From: Novosphingobium flavum | Lineage (GTDB): Bacteria; Pseudomonadota; Alphaproteobacteria; Sphingomonadales; Sphingomonadaceae | DNA: 64,000 nucleotides | Direction: 5' to 3' | Assembly: GCF_014230315.1 (NCBI RefSeq) | Contig: NZ_JACLAW010000004.1 | Span: 1 to 64,000, forward strand | Part shown: one piece after another, positions 34,197 to 44,058 of the stretch | Layout: every line of letters begins with the position of its first letter | How positions within the stretch are numbered: the first letter of the stretch is position 1 | Translations under genes and position numbers: made by a program | Notes under the pieces: model-generated | Told to the model about the DNA's origin: nothing | Database searches by the model: none | The model's input: only the letters and a program-made list of their open reading frames with translations

Positions 34197-34625
34197 CTGT
34201 AGGCAGCTTCACTCAATCTGAACGACCGCTAGTGTCGTGGCAGGACGTTTGAGGGTCAGAGGCGAACGTCTCAATCTGGTCGCGAACTGCCGGAATCGGA
34301 CTGTCTGCACTTGAGGGACAAAAATTGTCCGCTGAGCGTTCGGGAAGGGTCGCCAGCTGACGCCTACGCCGAACTGTCGGAATGGCATCTGTGGACGCTC
34401 CTTCGGGCTCATAACTTGGCGTTCCGGACCGTCTGACAATCGGGATCACGGCGATGCCAGCCTTCGCTGGCATGACGATTGGGGGAGCGGCTGCTTTCTC
34501 CCGCTTCACCTGCATCCCTGCCCTCCGGTCACCGTGCCGAGCGGGCCGAGCGTCGTGAAAATCCCGCTCGCGCCGGAACGGAATTAACTCTATCGAATTG
34601 CTCGACTTGGGTTGGAGGCATTCCG
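34197..34625. repeat. Non-coding region with a REP-like palindrome
   Basis: 429 bases without an accepted gene. At 34454-34473 there is an 8-bp stem ATGCCAGC / GCTGGCAT with loop CTTC, a common interspersed palindrome whose misread translation contains the MPAKAGI string. The rest shows no conserved protein; a GGAGG ribosome site for the next gene is at 34614-34618. Confidence 0.55.
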
Positions 34626-35390
34626 ATGGGGCTGGGCGGACTCGAATTCGTGGACCTGATCCCGTTCATTGCGGTCGGCTTTGCCGCGCAGCTGGTCGAC
34701 GGGGCGCTGGGCATGGCCTTTGGCGTGATCTCCAATACCCTGCTCGTGGCCGTGCTCGGCGTGCCGCCGGCGCTGGCCTCGCAGCGGGTTCACGTGGTCG
34801 AGTGCTTCACCACGGCGACTTCGGGGCTGTCTCACCTCCTGCACCGCAATGTCGACAAGAAGCTGTTCTTCCGGCTGCTGCTGCCGGGAATCTGCGGCGG
34901 GGTGCTGGGCGCTTATGTCCTGACCTCGCTCGATGCCTCGGTGGTCAAGCCTTTCGTGCTGATCTACCTGACGGGGATCGGGCTCTACATCTTCTGGCGC
35001 GGGCTGGCCTATCCGCCCCAGATCAAGGAAGCCAGGCACATCGCTCCGCTGGGCGTGGTGGGCGGCTTTCTGGACGCGGTAGGCGGCGGAGGCTGGGGGC
35101 CGGTGGTGACCTCCAACCTGCTGATCCAGGGCGCCGATCCGCGCAAGGTGGTCGGCACGGTCAACACGGTCGAGTTCTTCCTGACCATCGTGGTCTCGGC
35201 CACGTTCATCTGGCACCTTGGCGTGGCCGACGTGGCCGGGGCCACGCTAGGCCTGCTGATCGGCGGGATCGCCGGTGCCCCGATCGGCGCCTGGGCGGCC
35301 AAGCGGTTCAACCCGAAGCACATGCTGATCCTTGTCGGCGTGGTGCTGACCGCGACCAGCGCCTTCGGGATCTATCGGATCTGGGCCTGA
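34626..35390 (+). CDS. TSUP/TauE-SafE family sulfite exporter-like transporter
   Basis: 254 residues with about seven or eight hydrophobic helices. The duplicated TSUP signature is LVDGALGMAFGVISNTLLV at residues about 23-41 and VGGFLDAVGGGGWGPVVTSNLL in the second half, followed by VGTVNTVEFFLTIVVSATF. Members export sulfite, sulfonates or related anions, or take them up. Substrate unknown here. GGAGG lies 7 bases before the ATG. Genes downstream are on the opposite strand. Confidence 0.89.
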   Translation: MGLGGLEFVDLIPFIAVGFAAQLVDGALGMAFGVISNTLLVAVLGVPPALASQRVHVVECFTTATSGLSHLLHRNVDKKLFFRLLLPGICGGVLGAYVLTSLDASVVKPFVLIYLTGIGLYIFWRGLAYPPQIKEARHIAPLGVVGGFLDAVGGGGWGPVVTSNLLIQGADPRKVVGTVNTVEFFLTIVVSATFIWHLGVADVAGATLGLLIGGIAGAPIGAWAAKRFNPKHMLILVGVVLTATSAFGIYRIWA

Positions 35391-35403
35391 AGGCCGGCCC
35401 GGT

Positions 35404-36090
35404 TCAGGCTTCGGCGACGCGCTGGAGGACCGCCTTCACGCGCAGCAGGGCATAGGCGACGGCGCCGAGGCCGAGGGCGATCATCAGGAAGCCCAGCGGG
35501 GAGGTGGGCGAGCCGATCATGGCCATGCCCATGCGGCCCAGCGCGCCCATCGCGACATAGCCGACGAGGGCGGGCAGCGAGGCGAGGGTGCCGAGCAGGA
35601 AATCGCGCTGGCCGATCCGGGTAAGGCCGAGGCCATAGCTGGTGAGGGCGAAGGGCATGACCGGCGAGATCCGCAGGAGCAGGACGAAGCGCCACGATTC
35701 CTCGCTGATCGCATTGTCGAACCGGTCAGCCAGAGGTGAGCGGCGAATCCAGTTCTGGACCCAGCCGCGCAGGACCGTGCGGCTGAGCGCGAAGGCGACC
35801 CAGCCGCCGAACATGGTGCAGGCGATCGAGATCGCGAGGCCCCAGCCGAAGCCGAACGAGGCACCGGCGACCATGGCGAGCATCGACGCCGGGAGGACGC
35901 CGCTGGCGGCGATCAGCACCTGCCCGAGGGCGAAGGCCAGCCAATTCGCGGTCATCGCGGCCTGGAGCTGCTCGGTCAGGGTGACGAAGCTGGCGGAGAG
36001 GCCGCTCGAGCGGGGCAGGCGGGCGAGCATGGCGCCGCCCGCGAGCACGGCGACGGCGATGAGGCCGGCCAGTCTGAGCAGGAGCTTCAT
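35404..36090 (-). CDS. TVP38/TMEM64 family (DedA-like) membrane protein
   Basis: 228 residues with about six hydrophobic helices. The VTT core is present: [21 protein letters not shown] and [23 protein letters not shown], with the FxxxR and (P/S)PxxP re-entrant features of TVP38. The role of this family in bacteria is uncertain; lipid scrambling or export is proposed for related VTT proteins. The start overlaps the glycosyltransferase stop by 4 bases (ATGA), so the two are one transcription unit, which hints at envelope lipid or glycan handling. Confidence 0.87.
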   Translation of the reverse strand: MKLLLRLAGLIAVAVLAGGAMLARLPRSSGLSASFVTLTEQLQAAMTANWLAFALGQVLIAASGVLPASMLAMVAGASFGFGWGLAISIACTMFGGWVAFALSRTVLRGWVQNWIRRSPLADRFDNAISEESWRFVLLLRISPVMPFALTSYGLGLTRIGQRDFLLGTLASLPALVGYVAMGALGRMGMAMIGSPTSPLGFLMIALGLGAVAYALLRVKAVLQRVAEA

Positions 36091-36857
36091 GCGAGGGCGT
36101 GCACCGGCGGGCGCGCCTTGCCGGCGAACAGGGGCGAGCGGATCAGGCCCCACTTGGCGAGGCGGAATTCCAGCGCGGTCTTGAGTACACCGAGGCCATA
36201 GGTGCAGGAGCGGCGGAAATTGATGCTCGAGGCTTCCTCGAAATAGCGAGTGGGGCAGGAAATCTCGCCGGTGGAGAAGCCGTACCACGTGGTCTGCGCG
36301 AGCATCTGGTTGTCGAACACGAAATCGTCCGAGCAGGCATCGAGCGGCAGGGTTTCGAGCACCGTGCGGCTCCACGCGCGGTAGCCGGTGTGGTATTCCG
36401 ACAGCTTCTGGCCGAGCAGGACGTTTTCGGCGAAGGTGAGGGCGCGGTTGGCGATGTACTTGTAGAGCGGCATGCCGCCGGCCAGCGCGCCCTTGCCGAG
36501 GATGCGCGATGCGAGGACCACGTCGTAGTGGCCCGAGGCGATCATCGAGACCATCGCGGCCACGAGGCGCGGCGAATACTGGTAATCGGGGTGCAGCATG
36601 ACCACGATGTCGGCCCCGCGTTCGAGGGCGGCGGCATAGCAGGTCTTCTGGTTGCCGCCGTAGCCGCGGTTCTTCGGGTGGACGAGGGTGTGGATCCCGA
36701 GCGAGCGGGCCAGTTCGCTGGTATTGTCGCGGCTGGCGTCGTCGGTCAGGATCACGTCGTCGACGATATCGAGCGGAATTTCCTGATAGGTGCGCAGCAA
36801 GGTTTGCGCCGCATTGTAGGCAGGCAGCACGACAGCCACCTTCTTGCCGTTCATCAT
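36087..36857 (-). CDS. Family-2 glycosyltransferase (DPM1-like)
   Basis: 256 residues. GT2 fold with [14 protein letters not shown], the DDASRDNT nucleotide-binding motif, [15 protein letters not shown], the DXD-like [11 protein letters not shown] and the QXXRW-type area near the C-terminus. It resembles polyprenol-phosphate glycosyltransferases of the DPM1 branch, without a C-terminal membrane domain; acceptor unknown. Two adjacent ATG codons (36857, 36854) could start it; the first is used. It is operonic with the TVP38 gene. The 215 bases upstream (36858-37072) hold no other gene. Confidence 0.86.
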   Translation of the reverse strand: MMNGKKVAVVLPAYNAAQTLLRTYQEIPLDIVDDVILTDDASRDNTSELARSLGIHTLVHPKNRGYGGNQKTCYAAALERGADIVVMLHPDYQYSPRLVAAMVSMIASGHYDVVLASRILGKGALAGGMPLYKYIANRALTFAENVLLGQKLSEYHTGYRAWSRTVLETLPLDACSDDFVFDNQMLAQTTWYGFSTGEISCPTRYFEEASSINFRRSCTYGLGVLKTALEFRLAKWGLIRSPLFAGKARPPVHALA

Positions 36858-37072
36858 CGAAAAAGCACTCCGCCCGCCTATTGACCCGTGGAACGGTCTA
36901 CATAACGCGCCAACGCGGTCAATCCTTCGCCGAAATCGTTTTCGCAGCGATGCGGCGAGCCGTGAGGCCGGCCGGTCGCGCGGCCGAATGCGTCTCCGGG
37001 CGGGGCGCATGGCCGTGAACGGTTGCCAAGTTCGCACCGAGCGCCTAGCCGCGCGGCCATGAGGTTCAAGCC

Positions 37073-37774
37073 ATGACCGCGCACAAGGAAGGCGATCCGA
37101 CCACGATCAACCGGCTCTATGGCCGCGCCAAGGGCAAGCCCCTGCGCGCGGGCCAGCAGGACCTGGTCGACCGGCTGCTGCCGCAGATCGCCGTGCCGGC
37201 CGAGGGCGAGGTGACGGCGGCTGCCCTGTTCGGGGAAGATCGCCCGCTGCATTTCGAGATCGGCTTCGGCGGAGGCGAGCACATGGCCTTTCGCGCCGAC
37301 TTGCTGCCCGACCACGGCTTCATCGGGGCCGAGCCGTTCATCAACGGCGTGGCCCAGGCGCTGGTCCACGTGCGCGACGGGACGCTCGCCAATGTGCGGA
37401 TCCATCACGGCGACGCGCTGGAAGTGCTGCGGCGAATCCCGGACGGGTCGCTCTCGTTCCTCTATCTCCTCCATCCCGATCCCTGGCCCAAGGCGCGCCA
37501 TGCCAAGCGGCGGATGATGAACGATGGGCCGGTCGATCTCTTCGCGGCCAAGCTTCGGCCGGGCGGGGAGTTCCGCTTCGGCACCGACCACGCGATCTAC
37601 CTGCGCCATGCGCTGATGGTGATGCGGCGGCACACCGACCAGTTCGAGTGGCTGTGCGACAAGCCGCAGGACTTCCAGAAGCGTCCCGGCGGCTGGCCGG
37701 CGACGCGCTATGAGGCCAAGGCCCGCAATGTCTACGGGCACGAGGTCTGGTATTTCCGCTATCGGCGCAAGTAG
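37073..37774 (+). CDS. trmB: tRNA (guanine-N7-)-methyltransferase
   Basis: 233 residues. SAM-binding motif [15 protein letters not shown], the [13 protein letters not shown] segment, the [18 protein letters not shown] loop (conserved HPDPWPK motif for the tRNA) and the C-terminal R...TRYEAKA. Forms m7G46 in the variable loop of tRNAs. It starts 35 bases after a short gap and is convergent with the TMEM165 gene; a stem at 37784-37811 separates them. Normal length for bacterial TrmB. Confidence 0.95.
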   Translation: MTAHKEGDPTTINRLYGRAKGKPLRAGQQDLVDRLLPQIAVPAEGEVTAAALFGEDRPLHFEIGFGGGEHMAFRADLLPDHGFIGAEPFINGVAQALVHVRDGTLANVRIHHGDALEVLRRIPDGSLSFLYLLHPDPWPKARHAKRRMMNDGPVDLFAAKLRPGGEFRFGTDHAIYLRHALMVMRRHTDQFEWLCDKPQDFQKRPGGWPATRYEAKARNVYGHEVWYFRYRRK

Positions 37775-37780
37775 GGCGGG

Positions 37781-37811
37781 GCGGCGCCCCTCCCCCTGGG
37801 GGGAAGGGCGC
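37781..37811. terminator. Convergent terminator between trmB and the Mn exporter gene
   Basis: GCGCCC (37784-37789) pairs with GGGCGC (37806-37811), extended by an imperfect CTCCCCC / GGGGGGA inner stem. It sits in the 44 bases between two convergent stop codons and could act on both strands. Confidence 0.45.
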
Positions 37812-37818
37812 TGACCGC

Positions 37819-38394
37819 TCAGACGTAGCCGGCGGTCTGGGCGAGGACCCAGAGGCCGATGGCGAGGAACAGCAGGGCGGCGATGGTCCGCACCAGCTGC
37901 AGCGGGACTTTCTTGACCAGCCCTTCGCCGAGGAAGACGGCGGGGACATTGGCGATCATCATGCCGAGCGTGGTGCCCAGGGTGACCAGCGGCGCGTTCA
38001 TGTAGCGCGCGCCGAGCGCGATTGTGGCGACCTGGGTCTTGTCGCCCATCTCGACCAGGAAGAAGGCGACGAGGGTGGTGAGGAAGACGCCGGCGCGGGC
38101 GGGCGGCGGGGTATCGTCGTCGTCCAGCTTGTCGGGCACCAGGGTCCAGGCGGCCATGGCGATGAACGAGGCGGCGATGGCATAGCGGAAGGCCTGCCCT
38201 TCGAGCCAGGCGCCCACTTCCTGGCCGAGCAGGGCGGCAAGGAAGTGGTTGGCGAGGGTGGCGACGAGGATGCCGCCAACGATCGGCCAGGGACGGCGGA
38301 AGCGTGTGGCGAGGACGATCGCGAGGAGCTGGGTCTTGTCGCCGATCTCGGCGAGGGCGACCACGGTGGTGGAGGTGAAGAGGGCTTCCAGCAT
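37819..38394 (-). CDS. TMEM165/GDT1 (UPF0016) family Mn2+ exporter
   Basis: 191 residues, two halves each with the E-x-G-D-K-T motif: EIGDKTQLL near residue 17 and EMGDKTQVA near 113, separated by an acidic loop (DKLDDDDTPPPA). About six transmembrane helices. Family members (GDT1, TMEM165, MneA) transport Mn2+ or Ca2+/Mn2+ out of the cytosol. The preceding yybP-ykoY riboswitch strongly supports manganese export. The ATG at 38394 has a GGAG site; a hairpin (38406-38414 with 38445-38453) lies just upstream of it. Confidence 0.93.
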   Translation of the reverse strand: MLEALFTSTTVVALAEIGDKTQLLAIVLATRFRRPWPIVGGILVATLANHFLAALLGQEVGAWLEGQAFRYAIAASFIAMAAWTLVPDKLDDDDTPPPARAGVFLTTLVAFFLVEMGDKTQVATIALGARYMNAPLVTLGTTLGMMIANVPAVFLGEGLVKKVPLQLVRTIAALLFLAIGLWVLAQTAGYV

Positions 38395-38469
38395 GGGTAC
38401 TCCGGGGCCGGGCGACAAACGAAACGCAACGACATCGTGCCCCCCGCCCGGCCGGACGGAAGCGCGATG

Positions 38470-38594
38470 CCATTGGTCTCGCCTGAACTGGACAAGTCTG
38501 TCAGACTCGACCCGCTCCCCGTGCGCCACGGCCTCTCGACCGAGTATGTTGACGCGCGGCCCACCAATGCTGGCGGGTGGCTACTCCCCAGATG
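38470..38594 (-). ncRNA. yybP-ykoY manganese riboswitch
   Basis: On the minus strand the conserved stretches of the family are all present and in order: CTGGGGAGTAGCC near 38592-38580, CAACATACTCGG about 38552-38541, and GGCGAGACCAATGG at 38483-38470. These match the invariant L1/L3 receptor segments that bind Mn2+ in the yybP-ykoY class. The expression platform (38406-38453, 9-bp GGCCGGGCG / CGCCCGGCC) reaches to the ribosome site of the Mn exporter gene. Mn2+ binding should turn expression on. Confidence 0.88.
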
Positions 38595-38731
38595 ACGCTG
38601 GCGGCCCTAGCGGCATGGGCGGGGCGTGGCAAGGGCGGGCTGGCGATTCGCGGCCGTGGGCAGAGGTAAACGGCAGGGCGGCGGGCCTTGCCGCCGGCGA
38701 AATCGAACAGGCCAGCCGGGCCTCGCGCGAA

Positions 38732-38761
38732 GGAGGCGAGCCGGCGCTGCGGCTCGCCTCC
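38732..38761 (-). terminator. Terminator of maeB
   Basis: A 12-bp perfect stem, GGAGGCGAGCCG (38732-38743) with CGGCTCGCCTCC (38750-38761), 6-base loop, lies about 22 bases after the maeB stop on the minus strand. It is followed by TTCGCGCG, only a weak U-run. Confidence 0.6.
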
Positions 38762-38789
38762 TGATCGGTCAGCCCCTGATCGGTCAGCC
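38760..38789. repeat. 15-bp tandem duplication over the maeB stop
   Basis: Two exact copies of CCTGATCGGTCAGCC (38760-38774 and 38775-38789). The second holds the maeB stop codon on the minus strand and the first is adjacent to its terminator stem. Each unit contains the small palindrome TGA-TCGG-TCA. Confidence 0.7.
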
Positions 38790-41048
38790 GACGACGCCGG
38801 CCGCGGCGAGCACGGCCAGGGTCAGCAGGTCGGGCGCGAGCGCGGTCATCGGGGCGATCTGGACCGGCTTTTCCATGCCGAGCAGCATCGGCCCGATCAC
38901 CGCGTTGCCGGCCAGCTCGCGCAGCAGCTTGGCCGAGATGTTGGCCGACTGCAGGCCGGGCATGATCAGCACGTTGGCCGGGCCCGAGAGGCGGCTGAAC
39001 GGATAGTTCGCCATGATCTTCGGGTTGAGCGCCACGTCGGGCGCCATTTCGCCCTCATACTCGAAGCCCGGGTTCATCGCGTCGAGGATCGAGACCGCGC
39101 CGCGGATCGGCTCGACCCACTTGCCCATCGGGTTGCCGAAGGTCGAGAACGAAAGGAAGGCGACGCGCGGTTCATGGCCCATGCGGCGGGCGACGGCGGC
39201 GGTTTCCACCGCGATGTCGGCCAGCTGCTCGGCGCTCGGGCGTTCGTTGATGGTCGTGTCGGCCAGGAACACGGTGTAGTTCTTGGCCACCATCATGTGC
39301 ACGCCGAACGGGGTGTGGCCGGGCTTGGGATCGAGGACCCGGCGCACTTCCTTGATCGACTGCGCGAAAGTGCGGGTCATGCCGGTGATCATCGCATCGC
39401 CGTGACCGAGCGCGAGCAGCAGCGAGGAGAAGGTGTTGCGATCCTGGTTGACCATCCGCTTCACGTCGCGCTCGAGGAAGCCGCGGCGCTGCAGGCGGTT
39501 GTAGAGATAGTCCACCATCTCGCCGACCAGCGGAGAACTGGCCGAGTTGTGGATCTCGTAGCTCGTCGGATCGCCGACGCCGAGCTCGGCCAGCTTGTCG
39601 AGCACCGGCTGGGTGCGGCCGACGAGGACCGGGGTGCCATAGCCGAAATCGCGGAACTGGATCGCGGCGCGCAGCACGACCTCGTTCTCCGCCTCGGCGA
39701 AGATGACGCGCTTGGGGTCCTGCTTCACCTGCTGGTAGACGTTGGTGAGGACCGAGGTGGTCGGGTTGAGGCGCGCCTTGAGGCTGGTGCGGTAGGCGTC
39801 GAAATCCTCGATCGGCTTCTGCGCCACGCCGGTATCCATTGCCGCCTTGGCCACGGCCGAGGAGACGACCTCCATCAGGCGCGGATCGAACGGGGCGGGG
39901 ATGATGTAGTCCAGCCCGAACTGGTGGTTCTTGCCGTAGGCGGCCGCCACTTCCTCGGGCACCTGTTCGCGCGCCAGCTTGGCGATGGCCTCGGCCGCGG
40001 CGATCTTCATCTCTTCGTTGATCGTGGTCGCCCGCACGTCGAGCGCGCCGCGGAAGATGAAGGGGAAGCCGAGGACGTTGTTGACCTGGTTCGGATAGTC
40101 CGACCGGCCGGTGGCGACGATGCAGTCCGGCCGCACGGCCTTGGCCGCGGGCGGCGTGATCTCGGGATCGGGATTGGCCATGGCGAAGATGATCGGCTGG
40201 GCCGCCATGGTCTTCACCCAATCGGGCTTGAGCGCACCGGCGGCGGAGAGGCCGAGGAAGATGTCGGCGCCGACCAGCGCCTCTTCCAGGCTGCGCGCCT
40301 CGGTATCGACCGCGTGCGCGCTTTTCCACTGGTCCATCGAGACTTCGCGGCCGCGGAAGATTACGCCCGAACGGTCGCACATCAGGACGTTCTCATGGCG
40401 CACGCCCATCGCCTTGATCAGCGCGGTGCAGGCAATGGCCGCGGCGCCGGCGCCGTTGACGACGACCTTGACGTCCTCGAGCTTGCGGCCGGTGAGGTAG
40501 CAGGCGTTGAGCAGGCCGGCGGCGGAGATGATCGCGGTGCCGTGCTGGTCATCGTGCATGACCGGGATCTTCATCCGGTCGCGCAGCGCCTGTTCGATGA
40601 TGAAGCATTCGGGGGCCTTGATGTCTTCAAGGTTGATGCCGCCGAAGCTGGGTTCGAGCAGGGCGACGGCCTGGATGAAGGCGTCGGCATCCTCGGTATC
40701 GACCTCGATGTCGATCGAGTCGACGTCGGCGAAGCGCTTGAACAGAACGGCCTTGCCTTCCATCACCGGCTTGGAGGCGAGCGCGCCGAGATTGCCGAGG
40801 CCGAGAATCGCCGTGCCGTTGGAGATCACCGCGACGAGGTTGCCCTTGGTCGTGTAATCGTAGGCCGTGCCGGGATCTTCGGCGATGGCGAGCACGGGAA
40901 CGGCGACGCCGGGGGAATAGGCCAGGCTGAGGTCGCGCTGGGTCGCCATCGGCTTGGATGCGATGATCTCGATCTTACCGGGGCGAATCGTGTTGTGGTA
41001 AAACAGCGCCTCGCGCTCGGTGAAACGGACGTTGCTTTCCTCTGACAC
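38784..41048 (-). CDS. maeB: NADP-dependent malic enzyme with C-terminal phosphotransacetylase-like domain
   Basis: 754 residues. Residues 1 to about 430 are malic enzyme: [48 protein letters not shown] (dinucleotide site), [16 protein letters not shown] and the second Rossmann motif [16 protein letters not shown]. Residues 430-754 form a phosphate acetyltransferase-like domain ([24 protein letters not shown]) that is regulatory in MaeB. It decarboxylates malate to pyruvate with NADP+. The start is GTG 41048, with GGGAG eight bases upstream. It has its own terminator at 38732-38761 and is divergent from mutS. Confidence 0.94.
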   Translation of the reverse strand: MSEESNVRFTEREALFYHNTIRPGKIEIIASKPMATQRDLSLAYSPGVAVPVLAIAEDPGTAYDYTTKGNLVAVISNGTAILGLGNLGALASKPVMEGKAVLFKRFADVDSIDIEVDTEDADAFIQAVALLEPSFGGINLEDIKAPECFIIEQALRDRMKIPVMHDDQHGTAIISAAGLLNACYLTGRKLEDVKVVVNGAGAAAIACTALIKAMGVRHENVLMCDRSGVIFRGREVSMDQWKSAHAVDTEARSLEEALVGADIFLGLSAAGALKPDWVKTMAAQPIIFAMANPDPEITPPAAKAVRPDCIVATGRSDYPNQVNNVLGFPFIFRGALDVRATTINEEMKIAAAEAIAKLAREQVPEEVAAAYGKNHQFGLDYIIPAPFDPRLMEVVSSAVAKAAMDTGVAQKPIEDFDAYRTSLKARLNPTTSVLTNVYQQVKQDPKRVIFAEAENEVVLRAAIQFRDFGYGTPVLVGRTQPVLDKLAELGVGDPTSYEIHNSASSPLVGEMVDYLYNRLQRRGFLERDVKRMVNQDRNTFSSLLLALGHGDAMITGMTRTFAQSIKEVRRVLDPKPGHTPFGVHMMVAKNYTVFLADTTINERPSAEQLADIAVETAAVARRMGHEPRVAFLSFSTFGNPMGKWVEPIRGAVSILDAMNPGFEYEGEMAPDVALNPKIMANYPFSRLSGPANVLIMPGLQSANISAKLLRELAGNAVIGPMLLGMEKPVQIAPMTALAPDLLTLAVLAAAGVVG

Positions 41049-41164
41049 TCGCGGGGCTCCCTGTTTGCTCTCAAACCGGCCGATAACGCGGTTGCGCGCG
41101 ATACGATAGGGGAAACAGCGCCGCTAGCCGTTTGTCGAATCGAAAGGTCGGGTTAAGCGGGGCC

Positions 41165-43774
41165 ATGCACGCCCCGACCCCGCCCGGAACCACCCCGATG
41201 ATGGCGCAATATCTTGCGCTCAAGGCCGAGGCCGAAGACTGCCTGCTGTTCTACCGGATGGGCGATTTCTTCGAGCTGTTTTTCGACGATGCCCGCACTG
41301 CCGCGCAGGTGCTCGATATTGCGCTGACCAGCCGCGGCGAACATGCCGGGGCGCCGATCCCGATGTGCGGGGTGCCGGTTCATTCGGCCGAGTCCTATCT
41401 GGCCCGGCTGATTAAGGCGGGCTGCCGCGTGGCCATCGCCGAGCAGGTCGAGACGCCCGAGGAAGCGAAGAAACGCGGTGGATCGAAGGCGCTGGTGGCG
41501 CGCGACATCGTGCGATTCGTCACGGCGGGCACCCTCACCGAGGAGGCTCTGCTCGAGCCGCGCCGGGCCAATGTGCTGGCGGCGGTCTGCGAGGTGCGCG
41601 GCCAGGTGGGCATCGCGGCCTGCGACATTTCGACCGGGCGGATGGAGCTGGAGGAATGTACGCCCGAGCGGATGGGCGCGGCTCTGGCGCGGCTGGGAGC
41701 GAGCGAGCTGGTCTGCCCCGACGGGTGGGAGGCGGCGCCGCTCGACGGCATCGCGCGGCCCTTGCGCGAGTTCCAGAGCGACGGCGGGCAGGAACGCCTC
41801 TGCCTGATTCACGGGGTGGCGACGCTCGACGGGTTCGGCGCCTTTTCGCGCGCCATGCTGGCGGCGGCCTCGGGCCTGATCGCCTATCTCGACCATGTCG
41901 GGCGCGGGCGGCTGCCGCTGTTGCTGCCGCCGGTCGCGCGCAGCACGGGCGCGCACCTAGCCATGGATGAGGCGACGCGGACCAGCCTCGAGATCCTGGA
42001 AGCGAGCGGCGGCGGGCGGCGCGGCAGCCTGTGCGAGGCGGTCGACCGCTGCGTCACCGGGGCGGGGGCGCGGCAGCTGGCCGAGGACCTTTCCGCGCCG
42101 CTGACCGATGTTGCGATGATCTCGGCCCGGCTCGACCTCGTGCAGTGGCTGCACGACGAGGTGATGCTGCGCGGCGACCTGCGCGCCGTGCTGCGCGCGC
42201 TGCCCGACGTGGGCCGGGCGCTGGGGCGGATCGTGGCCGGGCGCGGGAGCCCGCGCGACCTGGGCCAGCTGCGCGACGGCCTGAGCGAAGCTCGGCGGAT
42301 GCGCGACTATTTGCTGCGGCGTGAAGACCGGCCGGGCCTGCTCGACGCGCTCCTGCCGCATCTGGGCGGGCATGGGGCGCTGGTCGACCATTTCTCGCGC
42401 GCGCTGGTGCCGAGCCCGCCGACCGAGCGGGCGCAGGGCGGGTACATCGCGGCAGGCTACGACCACGGGCTCGACGCGCTGCGCGAGACGGCGGGCAATG
42501 CGCGCCGGGCGATCGCCGCGCTCGAGGCGAAGTATCGTGACGAGACCGGGGTCGCCGCGCTCAAGATCCGCCACAACGGCGTGCTGGGCTATTTCATCGA
42601 GGTGCCGGCGAAACATGGCGACCGGCTGATGGCGCCCGACAGCGGCTTTACGCACCGCCAGACCATGGCCGGGGCGGTGCGGTTCAATGCCCTTGCCCTG
42701 CACGAGGAGGCGAGCCGGATCGGCGAGGCGGGCGGCCATGCCCTTGCCGCCGAGGAGGCTCATTTCGAGCAGCTGGTGGCAGAGGCCGTGGCCTCGGCCG
42801 GGGCAATCGCCGGGACGGCGGCGGCGCTAGCGCGGATCGACGTGGCGGCGGGGCTGGCCGAGCGGGCGGCCGAAGGGCTGTGGTGCCGCCCCGAGGTGGT
42901 GGACGAGGCCCGCATCGCCGTGACCGGCGGGCGGCATCCGGTGGTCGAGGCGGCGCTTTCCGCCAAGGGCGAGCGCTTCGTGGCCAATGACTGCGCGCTG
43001 GCGCCGGAGGACCGGCTGTGGCTGATCGGCGGGCCGAACATGGGCGGCAAGTCGACCTTCCTGCGGCAGAACGCGCTGATCGTGCTGCTGGCCCAGGCGG
43101 GCAGTTTCGTGCCGGCCGAGCGGGCCACGGTCGGGCTGGTCGACCGGCTGTTCAGCCGGGTCGGCGCCTCGGACAACCTGGCGCGCGGGCGCTCGACCTT
43201 CATGGTCGAGATGGTCGAGACGGCGGCGATCCTCAGCCAGGCGACCGACCGTTCGTTCGTGATCCTCGACGAGGTGGGGCGCGGGACCTCGACCTATGAC
43301 GGCTTGGCTCTGGCCTGGGCCGTGGCCGAGGCGGTCCATTCGCTCAACCGCTGCCGCTGCCTGTTCGCGACGCACTATCACGAGCTGTCGCGGCTGGCCG
43401 AGACCTGCGAGGCGCTGTCGCTGCACCATGTCCGCGCGCGGGAGTGGAAGGGCGACCTCGTCCTGCTGCACGAACTGGCCGAGGGGCCGGCCGACCGCTC
43501 CTACGGCCTTGCCGTGGCGCGGCTGGCCGGGGTGCCGGCGCCGGTGCTGGCGCGGGCCAAGGCGGTGCTGGGCAAGCTGGAGAAGGGCCGGGCGGAAACG
43601 GGTGGGCTGGCTGCCGGGCTGGGCGAGCTGCCGCTGTTCGCCGCCGCGCTGCAGGCCGAGGAAGCCGAGGGCGATGCCCTGCGCGAGAGGCTGGCCGGGC
43701 TCGATCTCGATGCCCTGACCCCGCGCGCCGCGCTCGACCTGCTCTATGAGCTGAAGCGCGAGGCCTCTTCCTGA
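41165..43774 (+). CDS. mutS: DNA mismatch repair protein MutS
   Basis: 869 residues. N-terminal mismatch-recognition domain with PMMAQYLALKAEAEDCLLFYRMGDFFELFFDDA (the FYE-like Phe motif here as MGDFFELF), connector and clamp domains, then the ATPase with Walker A GGPNMGGKSTFLRQ, the signature region and Walker B VILDEVGRGTSTYDG, and the HYHEL motif (THYHELSRLAE). Length close to E. coli MutS (853). ATG 41165 is preferred to a TTG at 41132. Essential step of post-replication mismatch repair. Immediately downstream are two small membrane-protein genes. Confidence 0.96.
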   Translation: MHAPTPPGTTPMMAQYLALKAEAEDCLLFYRMGDFFELFFDDARTAAQVLDIALTSRGEHAGAPIPMCGVPVHSAESYLARLIKAGCRVAIAEQVETPEEAKKRGGSKALVARDIVRFVTAGTLTEEALLEPRRANVLAAVCEVRGQVGIAACDISTGRMELEECTPERMGAALARLGASELVCPDGWEAAPLDGIARPLREFQSDGGQERLCLIHGVATLDGFGAFSRAMLAAASGLIAYLDHVGRGRLPLLLPPVARSTGAHLAMDEATRTSLEILEASGGGRRGSLCEAVDRCVTGAGARQLAEDLSAPLTDVAMISARLDLVQWLHDEVMLRGDLRAVLRALPDVGRALGRIVAGRGSPRDLGQLRDGLSEARRMRDYLLRREDRPGLLDALLPHLGGHGALVDHFSRALVPSPPTERAQGGYIAAGYDHGLDALRETAGNARRAIAALEAKYRDETGVAALKIRHNGVLGYFIEVPAKHGDRLMAPDSGFTHRQTMAGAVRFNALALHEEASRIGEAGGHALAAEEAHFEQLVAEAVASAGAIAGTAAALARIDVAAGLAERAAEGLWCRPEVVDEARIAVTGGRHPVVEAALSAKGERFVANDCALAPEDRLWLIGGPNMGGKSTFLRQNALIVLLAQAGSFVPAERATVGLVDRLFSRVGASDNLARGRSTFMVEMVETAAILSQATDRSFVILDEVGRGTSTYDGLALAWAVAEAVHSLNRCRCLFATHYHELSRLAETCEALSLHHVRAREWKGDLVLLHELAEGPADRSYGLAVARLAGVPAPVLARAKAVLGKLEKGRAETGGLAAGLGELPLFAAALQAEEAEGDALRERLAGLDLDALTPRAALDLLYELKREASS

Positions 43775-43839
43775 GCGCCGCGACGGGAGGCGCGGTTTTG
43801 GCGCTTCCTTAACCCGGCGGGGGCTATGGCCCGGGGGTC

Positions 43840-44058
43840 ATGTTCGGGCCACGCCTTACCCGTGTCTTTGCCAGTCGGTGGTCCGCCCTGTGGTGGGCGG
43901 CCTCGATTCTGCTGCTCGCCTGGCAACTGGTGCCGGACGAGGACGACGCCGGCGGCGATCCGCTGCGCGGCGCGGCCAGCGCGCAGGCACAGCCCGTCGC
44001 GGCGGGCAATCCCTGGGCACTGGCGACGCCCGCTCCCACTCCGGCAGGTGAGCGCTGA
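43840..44058 (+). CDS. Small membrane protein downstream of mutS
   Basis: 72 residues with one hydrophobic helix (ALWWAASILLLAWQLV) flanked by an N-terminal basic part and an acidic, Pro/Ala-rich C-terminus (PDEDDAGGDP, ATPAPTPAGER). No family recognised. Its stop overlaps the start of the next small gene (TGATG), so both are coupled, suggesting the pair is expressed and functional together. A possible CtrA-type TTAACCC lies about 30 bases before the ATG. Could also be non-coding; composition supports coding only moderately. Confidence 0.5.
   Translation: MFGPRLTRVFASRWSALWWAASILLLAWQLVPDEDDAGGDPLRGAASAQAQPVAAGNPWALATPAPTPAGER

Noticed and set aside
34213..34515. 100-codon minus-strand ORF with MPAKAGI
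   Set aside because: The string is the usual mistranslation of an interspersed REP palindrome; no real protein.
38688..41045. 785-codon plus-strand frame opposite maeB
   Set aside because: Shadow of maeB; the minus-strand protein has complete malic enzyme and PTA motifs.
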